Source: Vibrio pomeroyi (GTDB lineage Bacteria > Pseudomonadota > Gammaproteobacteria > Enterobacterales > Vibrionaceae). Taken from it: a stretch of DNA of 64,000 bases. Positions within the stretch are counted from its first letter, which is position 1; each line of letters opens with the position of its first letter. The position numbers and the translations under genes are program-made. The DNA lies in the NCBI RefSeq assembly GCF_024347595.1, contig NZ_AP025507.1, forward strand, positions 1,364,001 through 1,428,000, read 5' to 3'. This document shows positions 46,330 through 54,150 of this stretch, piece after piece. The notes under the pieces are model-generated. The model ran no database searches and was not told the origin of the DNA. It saw only the letters and a program-made list of their open reading frames with translations.

Positions 46330-46887
46330 ATGTCTTCTGAAGCTACTATGCTAGAACGCTGCCAATCTAAATGTGAACTATGTGGTTCTGATTCTTCTCT
46401 TACTGCATACGCAGTGCCGCCACACAGCCACGTAACAGTGGATCACGGCATCATGGTATGTGACAAATGTCTTGGTGAGATTGACGATCCTAAAGATATC
46501 AACCACTGGCGTTGTCTAACTGACAGCATGTGGAGTCAAGAAGCGCCAGTTCAAGTAACTGCATGGCGTCAACTTACTCGTCTGAACACAGAAAGCTGGG
46601 CTCAAGACGCGCTAGACATGATGTACCTTGAAGAAGAAACGTCAGTTTGGGCACAAATCGGTATGTCTGCTGATGACAAACCTCTTGACGTGAACGGCGT
46701 TGAACTTAAGAAAGGTGACGACGTAACAGTAATCAAAGACCTGCCAATCAAAGGTACTAACCAAGTGATTAAGCAAGGTACTGTTATCCGTGGTATCAGC
46801 GTTGGTGACGATCCTAAGCTTGTTTCTGGTAAAACAAACGGCGGTCAATCAATGTATGTAATCGCTGAGTTCTGCCGTAAGAAGTAA
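46330..46887 (+). CDS. phnA: PhnA-family zinc-ribbon protein
   Basis: ATG 46330 is chosen because the upstream in-frame codons (from 46282) have no ribosome site or homology. The 185-residue protein has zinc ligands in CELCGSDSSLTAYAVPP and MVCDKCLGEI, then NHWRCLTDSMWSQE and, near the end, VKDG-like strands (KKGDDVTVIKDLPIKG, VIRGISVGDD) that form the PhnA C-terminal domain. PhnA lies outside the phosphonate operon functionally; its role is not settled. Length exceeds the 110-residue E. coli protein because of the central helical insert. Confidence 0.87.
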   Translation: MSSEATMLERCQSKCELCGSDSSLTAYAVPPHSHVTVDHGIMVCDKCLGEIDDPKDINHWRCLTDSMWSQEAPVQVTAWRQLTRLNTESWAQDALDMMYLEEETSVWAQIGMSADDKPLDVNGVELKKGDDVTVIKDLPIKGTNQVIKQGTVIRGISVGDDPKLVSGKTNGGQSMYVIAEFCRKK

Positions 46888-46913
46888 TCTTACTGTAGCA
46901 GTGATAAGAAATT

Positions 46914-46942
46914 AAAAAAGGCGCTGACTAGCGCCTTTTTTC
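46914..46942. terminator. Terminator between phnA and the Omp85 gene
   Basis: AAAAAAGGCGCT at 46914-46925 pairs over twelve bases with AGCGCCTTTTTT at 46930-46941. It works for both convergent genes. Confidence 0.9.
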
Positions 46943-46970
46943 TTGGGAAAAATTCAACTGACGAGTTGTC

Positions 46971-48107
46971 TTAAAAACCACTACCGATATTAAAGTAGAT
47001 AGCGCGTTCTTCATGGCTTTGCGCGTAGTCCATTCCAAGGTGTAAACCGTAACGTCTTGCGATTTGATATCGGAAACCGACACCTCCTGCATTCACGGTA
47101 TTATCGTGACTTATACTGCTATCTTGTTTTGCAGTTCCAGAACCGTAGAATCCTGAAACCTTCCAACGATGGTTGATGCTATACGTCAATTGACCTTGGA
47201 TTGTTTCAATCTCATCCCCTTGATAACGATAAGAAGACACACCACGCAATGACACATACGGTTTTGCTGTGGGCGATACAAACAGGTCTTGCTGTTCGAA
47301 ATTTTGATAGTTTGCGGCCAAGCCTAATGTCCATTTATTGGTAATTGGGATATAGGCTTCCCCATCAATATTCAAATTACGGTAATTGTAGTCACTACCA
47401 ATCGCATCGTCGAAAATCATGTAATCCGCGGACAACTTATAGCCCTTCGTTGGATAAAATAAGTTATCTCTTGTGTCATATTCAGCAGTTAAACCTATTC
47501 CAGAAGTTACAGAATCGTCGTTAACTTTTAATGACTTATTTAAATAAGGTAGATTTAATTCCAATGTTGATTGAGCAAGCAAGTGCTTTACCCCTAACAT
47601 CCAAGGTGTTGTTGCAACCCTAAATTGAATTTGTTGCGATATAACAGCAACAGCGGTAGACGTTTCAAGTCCAATCTTATCCGTTAGATACAAATCCAAA
47701 TTCGCAACACCAAAGCCGCCACCACCTGTATAACGGATAGAGTCATTCATCCATGAACGTCTGTGACCACCAAAAACAAACCAAGTCTCGTTTTCTGTAC
47801 CAACTGCGCCAACCACTGACATGGCAGAAGGAACAAGCTGCGCACCACCATCAATAGCAGATAGCGCTGCCTGCTTTCGTTGTCGCTTCTCTTCATCTGT
47901 CTCGTGCAAGAACAAGCCAGCTACCCCGCCACCGTAACCTACCGCTGGTTCGGTAATCAAAATCGGAATAGGCAAAAAGCCATGGGCATTTTCTGCAAGG
48001 TGATGCCCCATATCAAATTGACCATCAACAGGATCATAAAACGACGCTAAAGAAGAAGTGGTAAACAGAGAGCAGGAAAGAAGAACAAAGCCGCCGCAGC
48101 GAGTCAT
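46971..48107 (-). CDS. Omp85/BamA-type outer-membrane protein without POTRA domains
   Basis: With start at ATG 48107 (GAGG nine bases upstream) the product is 378 residues and opens with a signal peptide (GGFVLLSCSLFTTSSLASF). There is room for a barrel but no POTRA repeats. Features include PIPILITEPAVGYGGGVAGLF, EYDTRDNLFYPTKGYKLSADYMIF (the D15-type Asp-Asn motif), SLRGVSSYRYQGDE (the conserved VRGF-like loop), and FRYQIARRYGLHLGMDYA before a C-terminal YFNIGSGF. Related short Omp85 proteins have unknown roles. Its leader contains an intrinsic terminator hairpin only 14 bases before the start codon. Confidence 0.87.
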   Translation of the reverse strand: MTRCGGFVLLSCSLFTTSSLASFYDPVDGQFDMGHHLAENAHGFLPIPILITEPAVGYGGGVAGLFLHETDEEKRQRKQAALSAIDGGAQLVPSAMSVVGAVGTENETWFVFGGHRRSWMNDSIRYTGGGGFGVANLDLYLTDKIGLETSTAVAVISQQIQFRVATTPWMLGVKHLLAQSTLELNLPYLNKSLKVNDDSVTSGIGLTAEYDTRDNLFYPTKGYKLSADYMIFDDAIGSDYNYRNLNIDGEAYIPITNKWTLGLAANYQNFEQQDLFVSPTAKPYVSLRGVSSYRYQGDEIETIQGQLTYSINHRWKVSGFYGSGTAKQDSSISHDNTVNAGGVGFRYQIARRYGLHLGMDYAQSHEERAIYFNIGSGF

Positions 48108-48330
48108 AAGATTGGCCTCATAAAAAAGGCCGGGTAATGAAACCCGGCCGAAAGTCTGCGTCCTTGCAGTAAACATAGAAATTAAACACTTATTGCCAAT
48201 AAAGGGGGTCCTTAATCGACAGGACTAGAATAGGCCAAACATTGGTATTGCCCTACTCTCATATAGAGGAGCAAACCCATCAAAACATGATCTTTACTAA
48301 CGAGATGAAGCTCAGAATGCGGATACAAAA
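48108..48330 (-). promoter_or_regulatory. Structured leader of the Omp85 gene, candidate attenuator or small RNA
   Basis: Upstream of the terminator hairpin the minus-strand transcript can form further stems: GTCCT/AGGAC (48208-48225), TTATTG/CAATAA (48190-48202) and CTGC/GCAG near 48155-48170. Together they fit either a regulatory leader that controls read-through into the Omp85 gene or a free small RNA of roughly 150-200 bases ending at the hairpin. The sequence does not match a riboswitch class I recognise. Confidence 0.45.
48122..48149 (-). terminator. Intrinsic terminator in the leader of the Omp85 gene
   Basis: Reading the minus strand, GGCCGGGT (48149-48142) and ACCCGGCC (48135-48128) form a perfect eight-base GC-rich stem around TTCATT and run into six Ts. 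The Shine-Dalgarno GAGG follows at once and the start codon lies 14 bases past the T-run. Confidence 0.82.
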
Positions 48331-48351
48331 AAAGGCTCTAAGTGAGCCTTT
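48324..48351 (-). terminator. Intrinsic terminator of the LysR gene
   Basis: AAAGGCTC at 48331-48338 pairs with GAGCCTTT at 48344-48351. On the minus strand the stem is followed by a seven-T run, so the LysR transcript should stop before the Omp85 leader. Confidence 0.85.
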
Positions 48352-48430
48352 TGGGGAAATAACTGTATAAGTAACGGTTAAGAATTACTACATATTAACC
48401 ATTGAAATAAACCATTCAAATAAACATAAG

Positions 48431-49345
48431 TTATGGTCGGTAGTTACTGATTAATCGCTCTCGGTATTCTGAAATCACTGAAGTCAAAGAGCCCTTGATA
48501 TCACTGACCTGTTTCGAATGAGGACACCACAGTGCAAAACCAAATTTGAACCCTTCAAATAACTCTGCTGTTTGAATAGGTTCAATTTCGTGTTGAGAAA
48601 ACTCTGGGTCAGAGAAAAATGATTTAGGTAAAAGTGCCCAACCCAAGCCTTCTTCCACCATTTTGATCACCAACGCAAGTTGATCGATCTCTTCGTGGTC
48701 TGAACTTACAACGATTTTTTCCGACATCCCTTCTTCAATCAGAGATCTCAGTACAAACTGTTTCGAGTTTCTTAAAGCAACCAGTACGTCTTCTTTGTCT
48801 AAATTGGTAAATTCACCGCCCTTTTGTACGAACGGATAGAATTCAATATGACCTAAAAAAGTGGCGTCTAAACTGTGCATCGCACGGCTATCGTGAACAT
48901 TCACCAAACCAAAGTGATACTCACCGTCCTGTATTCCTTGCTTGATCGCTTTCTTATTACGAACCAGAAAGTTAACTCGCATCATTGGGAAATCACGTTT
49001 GAGCTGCTTTCGAATATCAACCAAAACACGCTGAGGAATCACGCTCGAATAAGCGATTGTGATGTTTTCTAATCCCCCATAAGAAAGGCTCAACGCAACT
49101 TTGTCGAAGGTACGTGCTTGCTCAATGGTTTGCTTGGCATAGTGATAAAGAAGATGTCCGTCTTCTGTGGGTTCTACCGAGCGACCGACTCTTTCAAAAA
49201 GGTTTACCGCGAGTTGGTCTTCGAGGTTTGTAATCACCTGCCCGATTGTCGTTCTGTGCTTGTTGAGCTTAACGGCAGCTTTACTGAAAGAGAGCTGATC
49301 ATAAACGGTAACGAACGCGAGAAGTTGTTCAATGCTGAAATTCAT
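48431..49345 (-). CDS. LysR-family transcriptional regulator
   Basis: The 304-residue protein has the LysR winged helix (EQLLAFVTVYDQLSFSKAAVKL, HRTTIGQVITNLEDQLAVNLFERVGR) and a periplasmic-binding-like effector domain with IAYSSVIPQRVL, FHFGLVNVHD-type sequence (YHFGLVNVHDSRAM) and VEEGLGWALLPKSFF. It is cognate to no obvious pathway. Targets could be the Omp85 gene downstream, which has its own leader, or the upstream patatin operon. Effector unknown. Its terminator separates it from the Omp85 leader. Confidence 0.88.
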   Translation of the reverse strand: MNFSIEQLLAFVTVYDQLSFSKAAVKLNKHRTTIGQVITNLEDQLAVNLFERVGRSVEPTEDGHLLYHYAKQTIEQARTFDKVALSLSYGGLENITIAYSSVIPQRVLVDIRKQLKRDFPMMRVNFLVRNKKAIKQGIQDGEYHFGLVNVHDSRAMHSLDATFLGHIEFYPFVQKGGEFTNLDKEDVLVALRNSKQFVLRSLIEEGMSEKIVVSSDHEEIDQLALVIKMVEEGLGWALLPKSFFSDPEFSQHEIEPIQTAELFEGFKFGFALWCPHSKQVSDIKGSLTSVISEYRERLISNYRP

Positions 49346-49456
49346 TTTGTTGTGCTTACTTTTAGTCGTTATGTATTTAAATTATCACAGGTTGACGAAA
49401 TATCTACTTTGTTAGAATAATAATAGTGAAATGAATTCGTCTTTTTGAAACAAAAA

Positions 49457-49478
49457 AACCTACTTAAGTCAGTAGGTT
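49457..49478 (-). terminator. Intrinsic terminator of the patatin operon
   Basis: AACCTACT at 49457-49464 pairs with AGTAGGTT at 49471-49478. The minus strand continues with a TTTTTTTG run. Confidence 0.82.
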
Positions 49479-49503
49479 CTATCATTAATGCGTAACGAAT
49501 AAC

Positions 49504-49929
49504 TTAAATGTATTCGATAACACGAGCTAGGTAATTGAAATCGCCTGAGTCACCGTGGTAATTACGGTAAACATCGACACTGAAGTATCTAGGCTGATCC
49601 GCTTGAATGTGTTCAGCAATACGTTGCTCAATCGACTCTAGAGTTTCACCCGTTTGCGAGTAAATGTATTTCTTGGTGCTCTTTTGAAGTTGACGTTGCT
49701 TGGCTTCGTTATGTGTGACGTAATTGTTCACCTCAACCCACTTTCCAATATAATCAATCGCCACGTAGTCTGAATTCTCTTCGACCATGATCAACGCCGC
49801 TTCTTGCTGAACGTCGGCCAGTTGTAGCATGTCGTTATCGACTTTTTGCTGGTCCATTGAGGTTGCGTTTTGTGCCATTGCAGCGCTAGACGTTGCTAAG
49901 ATAAGTAGCGTTAATGCTGTTCTTTTCAT
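49504..49929 (-). CDS. Small periplasmic protein (probably DUF3316 family)
   Basis: The 141-residue product has a signal peptide (ALTLLILATSSAAMAQ, cleavage near residue 20). The mature part contains VAIDYIGKWVEVNNYVTHNEAKQRQ, YIYSQTGETLESIEQRI and YFSVDVYRNYHGDSGDFNYLARVIEYI. From memory it resembles a Vibrio-restricted family (DUF3316); function is unknown. It starts 16 bases after the patatin-like lipoprotein gene and shares its transcript, so it may be a partner of that lipase. Confidence 0.8.
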   Translation of the reverse strand: MKRTALTLLILATSSAAMAQNATSMDQQKVDNDMLQLADVQQEAALIMVEENSDYVAIDYIGKWVEVNNYVTHNEAKQRQLQKSTKKYIYSQTGETLESIEQRIAEHIQADQPRYFSVDVYRNYHGDSGDFNYLARVIEYI

Positions 49930-49945
49930 TTTTTAATATCCCTAA

Positions 49946-51130
49946 TCAAGGTAATTCGGTTACCCAAGGTTTCCCCTGAGTTGCTTTGTGATAACCATAT
50001 TCATATATGGTTAATAAGTAATGTTCATCAAACATGTCTTTGGTTCGTTTGGCGTAACTAAAGTCGTGCTCGATGTAAGTAAATTGCATATCAATATTGT
50101 TGATTTCACTGATGTATTTCATTCGATATAAGTCTCCACGCGTTTGTGCAAGCGTCAGGCTTGAGACGCTCTTTGCTACCAAATCGAGTCCCTTATCTCT
50201 TAGCGAGTGATACGGGGCTTTTAGCGCGCCATTTCGAATAACATCGAGTTGTGGTTGAGTTTCTAACCCAAGTGCATCTGAGATCTGTTGATAGTCGAAG
50301 TTAGATGGATTGAAGAACACTTGAGTCGCTAAACCGCCATCGACGTGCAGTTCTTCAAAGATTTCACCTTCATGCTCTACATCGATGAACTGCGGTGGGA
50401 ACACACCAGGAATAGACGCACTTGCGGCCAACACCTTATATATAAGTTCAGACTTATCTGGCATGTCGCTATTTGCAATTGCACCTACATTCCAAATGAC
50501 AAGTTCACCAGAATCAAAATGAGTGCTACCTATAAACAGACGCTTACCGCTACGATGTTGTGCTGCGATTTGCTCGATCATCGGTTCTGGGAAAGCTTCA
50601 GCAATAAACTGATATAAGTTTTCGCCATCGGTAAACGCATCTTTAAAGACGGTGTTCAAAAAATTCTTTTTACCGAGTACGGATTTATCGTTTATGTTCA
50701 ACATCACGTCCTTCATCTTAGAGAACGCATCTCCTCCGATGAACACAAACGGTGCCATTAAAGCGCCTGCGCTGATACCAGTGACTATCGAGTAATCTTT
50801 CAGCTGGCCTGATTCTTCAAGCCCAATCAAGATACCGGCACCAAAGGCTCCGTTGGCACCACCTCCCGACAAGGCCAAGATATTCAATTGGTCGCCTGAC
50901 ACGGTAATCGGCGTGGTTTTATCGGCTGGAGAGTATAAGAAGTCTGGTGACTCACTAGCCCAAATACGCAATGGCTCAGCGACTGATGATGCATCTTCTA
51001 CAGTAACTTCTTTGTAATTATCTTTGTTTACACGTACGTCTAGCGTGTGAGGTGAACTGCAAGCCACTACCAAGAATGACAAAGCAACGGTAAGACCCGA
51101 AGAGATTAGACGGTTCATATTTAGGCTCAT
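49946..51130 (-). CDS. Patatin-like phospholipase lipoprotein
   Basis: The 394-residue protein carries a lipoprotein signal (TVALSFLVVAC, lipobox Cys about residue 24 from ATG 51130). The patatin oxyanion motif is LSGGGANGAFGAG, the nucleophile elbow is GISAG near residue 119, and the catalytic aspartate is in HVDGG near residue 265, so the Ser-Asp dyad is complete. Lipid hydrolysis at the outer membrane or periplasm is likely. Residues PEPMIEQIAAQHRSGKRLFIGSTH mark the middle of the domain. ATG 51118 is a second possible start. It is the first gene of a pair with the DUF3316-like protein. Confidence 0.88.
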   Translation of the reverse strand: MSLNMNRLISSGLTVALSFLVVACSSPHTLDVRVNKDNYKEVTVEDASSVAEPLRIWASESPDFLYSPADKTTPITVSGDQLNILALSGGGANGAFGAGILIGLEESGQLKDYSIVTGISAGALMAPFVFIGGDAFSKMKDVMLNINDKSVLGKKNFLNTVFKDAFTDGENLYQFIAEAFPEPMIEQIAAQHRSGKRLFIGSTHFDSGELVIWNVGAIANSDMPDKSELIYKVLAASASIPGVFPPQFIDVEHEGEIFEELHVDGGLATQVFFNPSNFDYQQISDALGLETQPQLDVIRNGALKAPYHSLRDKGLDLVAKSVSSLTLAQTRGDLYRMKYISEINNIDMQFTYIEHDFSYAKRTKDMFDEHYLLTIYEYGYHKATQGKPWVTELP

Positions 51131-51342
51131 TTAGTGTTCTCTAAAGTGATTCAGAGACTCTGTTTATAAATAAGAAAACTAAAAAACAGAGAGGTTAATA
51201 AATAGGGATAAAGTGAAGTCCATCTCTTTGTGGTCGTAATATAGCTAGTATCCGGCTTAACTCGTAATCTCGTTTGTAGGACGCTATCCATCGAATAGTA
51301 GCCCCCCTTAACTGACCTTAACCACTGTTGGAGTTAATCGCT

Positions 51343-52200
51343 CTAGCCTATTTTGACCACGTTGAAATCGTGGGTAGGCTCTACAAATTCATACTGTGCA
51401 TTAATGGTTTGCAACTCCCAAGTGCCATAGCTCTTAGTCAGCTCCAACACACCATAAACCGCGTTGTTTACATGACGGAATGCAGCCACCGGTGACATTC
51501 TTTTCATTAATCCCGCTGCAAATAGACCGGAGATAAGGTCGCCAACACCAACTGGCTGTTTATCAAATTCGATATTCGGGCGCTGGGCTAAATAGCATGC
51601 TTTTTTCGTTGCGAGGATCATGCTGAACGCATCATCGGGTAACGAATGCAGATGTTTCACGAGCACCATCTTTGGCCCAAGTTCCAGAGCTTTTTTACAG
51701 GCTGTAACCGCATCATAAAGCGAGTGGATTTTGGTATCGGTCAATTCGCTCAACTCAAATTGGTTAGGCACGATGACATCAGCTATGGGCAGCAAATGTT
51801 GGGCAATAGCCGCTTTCACGCCATCATCAACAATGCAACCTTTATCTGGGTCACCCATTACAGGGTCACAAATGTAGAGTGCGCTGTGGTTCTTTTCTTT
51901 GATGAGGTTAACCGCCTCGGCGACCGCTTTACATTGGTCTGCACTTCCTTGATAACCCGAAAGGATCGCGCCACAGTCTTTCAATGCACTGATGTTGTCT
52001 AAGCCTCGAATTAAACTTCGAATGTCATCTGAACTAAATGTCTTTCCTGTCCAACCTTGCTCATATTGAGTGTGATTAGAGAACTGAACAGTATGGATTG
52101 GCCATACATCGAGTCCCATTCTTTGGATTGGAAAAACCACAGAGCTGTTGCCTGCATGCCCATAAACCACGTGAGATTGAATAGAAATAATACTTTTCAT
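51343..52200 (-). CDS. pdxY: Pyridoxal kinase PdxY
   Basis: The start is ATG 52200, giving 285 residues, the normal PdxY length; the longer frame upstream has no homology. The N-terminus [19 protein letters not shown] is the family signature for pyridoxal binding. Downstream lie [58 protein letters not shown], and the catalytic [14 protein letters not shown] (usually GTGDL). PdxY phosphorylates pyridoxal in vitamin B6 salvage. The product pyridoxal phosphate is the cofactor of the AspD enzyme encoded just upstream, a sensible neighbour. Confidence 0.93.
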   Translation of the reverse strand: MKSIISIQSHVVYGHAGNSSVVFPIQRMGLDVWPIHTVQFSNHTQYEQGWTGKTFSSDDIRSLIRGLDNISALKDCGAILSGYQGSADQCKAVAEAVNLIKEKNHSALYICDPVMGDPDKGCIVDDGVKAAIAQHLLPIADVIVPNQFELSELTDTKIHSLYDAVTACKKALELGPKMVLVKHLHSLPDDAFSMILATKKACYLAQRPNIEFDKQPVGVGDLISGLFAAGLMKRMSPVAAFRHVNNAVYGVLELTKSYGTWELQTINAQYEFVEPTHDFNVVKIG

Positions 52201-52315
52201 ACGCCGCTCTTCTGATTTTGTCGGAATGAATTTCGTTTGGATTTGGCGACTAAATAAACACAACGATTGCATCCAATAGATAGCTACTTGAACACTGTGC
52301 TTATTTGGTCGGAAT

Positions 52316-52336
52316 AGCCTCGACATCGCCGAGGCT
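52316..52336 (-). terminator. Weak hairpin after aspD
   Basis: AGCCTCG at 52316-52322 pairs with CGAGGCT at 52330-52336. The T-run on the minus strand is poor (TATTCC), so termination here may be partial and some transcripts may reach pdxY. Confidence 0.45.
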
Positions 52337-52401
52337 TATTCTTAGTGATATGAAGATCGTTAGCTTAAAATCATGAATTCGCTTCTAAGCCTGATTAGAA
52401 C

Positions 52402-54000
52402 TTATGCGCCTTGGAACTCAGCGAAGTGCTCGTCCAACACCTTGCGAGTTGCGCGGCCAATCAGTTCGTACTCATGGTGAGTAAGGTTAGCTAGCGATAC
52501 ACGAACAGAAGCGTGTACTACATCGAAGCCTTTGCCAGGAAGCAAGATAACGCCAGTTTCATGTGCAAGTCGGAACAAGAAGTCTTTGCCCTTCTCGTTC
52601 GCTTTGAACCATTCAACGAAAGCTGGTCCGTACAATTTGCCGCCCAAAGTGTCGAGCTCAAGCAATGTGTAGTAGTCCACACGATCTTTGTTTTCTTCAA
52701 TTTCGACACCCATGTTTTTGTACAAAGTTTTGTAACGTTCGCGAATAATGCGTTTGCACGCTTCTTTGTAGTTTTGCTCTGAATCCATTAGGCAGTTCAA
52801 TGAGAACAGTGCCATCTGAACTTGTTGTGGTAGTGAAAGACCCGCAGTGTGGTTTAGTGCAACACTGCGGCTGTCTGCAACAATACGGTCGATGAATTTA
52901 ATACCGCGTGGTTCTGGGTCTAGCGTTTTGTATCGATCATCCAGTTCCAGTTGACGAGATTCTGGTAGGCTGCGCATTGCATCATCGAACACGTTGTTGT
53001 GCTGAATCGCAATTGAGCCAAGGCGCCAGCCTGTCGCTCCGAAGTACTTAGAGAATGAGTAAACACAAAGCGTGTTGTATGGAAGTTTGGCAAACAGAGA
53101 AACGAAATCGTCTGCGAATGTGCCGTACACATCATCGGTGATAATGAACAGATCACTACGTTGTGTGTTGACGAAGTCTGATAGGTTATTCAGAGTCTCA
53201 TCAGAGAACTTCACTGATGCTGGGTTTGCTGGGTTTACCACACACAGCAGTTTAATGTCTTTGTCTTCAAGTTTTTCGATTTCAGACATAGGTAACTGCC
53301 ATGTTGTCTCATCCAAACGAAGCTCTACAATCTCAAGTTCGTATTCTGAAAGCTCAGGGATTTCTAAGTAAGGTGTGAAGATTGGTGTGATCAACGCTAC
53401 CTTATCGCCTTTCTTTAGTAGACCGTTGTGAAACATGGTTTGGAACGTGTACGTCATTGATGCCGTACCACCTTCCGTTGCAAATAGATCGAAATCTGTC
53501 GTCATTGGCATTGGGCCGTACATCTCTTCTGCAATGTATTGTTTTACTACGCTTTCAATATTCGTCAGCATGCGTGGCGGTACTGGGTAGTTACACGCTA
53601 AGTACGCATTCACAAGCTCATTTAAGAACACTTGCTTCTCGATACCTAAGCGGTCTTTTGCGTAGCTCAGAGCTTTTTCAATGAACTGAACGCCTAGGTT
53701 CTGTTGATTGCTGTTTGCGTAAGAATCAAAACGCTCAACAATACCAACACCATCTGGAATACCACCAAAGCTACCGTCTAGATATGAGTATGTACGCTCC
53801 GCTTCCATTACTGCGAATTCACCTAAACGAATAAATGCTTTACGTGGTAGTGTTGCTAGGAAGTTTGGGTTACCACGTCCTGCGTCTAATAAAGCACGGT
53901 CTGGTACTGTTTGTGCTACTTCAATTAATTTATCTTTTAATTCAAACGGGCTTAAATCAGCGAATTTTGAAAAGTCGATCGTAGTATTTTGTGTAGTCAT
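52402..54000 (-). CDS. aspD: Bifunctional aspartate aminotransferase / L-aspartate 4-decarboxylase
   Basis: The start is ATG 54000 (AGG eight bases upstream); the product is 532 residues, normal for this fold-type-I PLP enzyme. The PLP lysine is in YSFSKYFGATGWRLG near residue 314. Other landmarks are ALLDAGRGNPNFLATLPRKAF, YLDGSFGGIPDG, CVVNPANPASVKFS, IITDDVYGTFADDF, and GVILLPGKGFDV. It releases CO2 from aspartate to give alanine and consumes a cytoplasmic proton. The antiporter gene aspT precedes it on the same strand, which forms an aspartate/alanine exchange cycle that makes proton motive force or resists acid. Confidence 0.95.
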   Translation of the reverse strand: MTTQNTTIDFSKFADLSPFELKDKLIEVAQTVPDRALLDAGRGNPNFLATLPRKAFIRLGEFAVMEAERTYSYLDGSFGGIPDGVGIVERFDSYANSNQQNLGVQFIEKALSYAKDRLGIEKQVFLNELVNAYLACNYPVPPRMLTNIESVVKQYIAEEMYGPMPMTTDFDLFATEGGTASMTYTFQTMFHNGLLKKGDKVALITPIFTPYLEIPELSEYELEIVELRLDETTWQLPMSEIEKLEDKDIKLLCVVNPANPASVKFSDETLNNLSDFVNTQRSDLFIITDDVYGTFADDFVSLFAKLPYNTLCVYSFSKYFGATGWRLGSIAIQHNNVFDDAMRSLPESRQLELDDRYKTLDPEPRGIKFIDRIVADSRSVALNHTAGLSLPQQVQMALFSLNCLMDSEQNYKEACKRIIRERYKTLYKNMGVEIEENKDRVDYYTLLELDTLGGKLYGPAFVEWFKANEKGKDFLFRLAHETGVILLPGKGFDVVHASVRVSLANLTHHEYELIGRATRKVLDEHFAEFQGA

Positions 54001-54150
54001 AATATTTACCTGATAATTTAATCTTAAACACTTGCAATTCAATAAAGTGTTTTACTTAAGTGTGATTATTCAGGCCCACTCTTTTTTATTGGGTAGGTCT
54101 GTTAATAAGTTGATGATTGTTTTAAATCTATAATGAGTTTGCGATTTTAA

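Noticed and set aside
48108..48330. c-di-GMP (GEMM) riboswitch in the Omp85 leader
   Set aside because: A GGACGCA-like string is present but the conserved GEMM core, including the second receptor stem, is missing.
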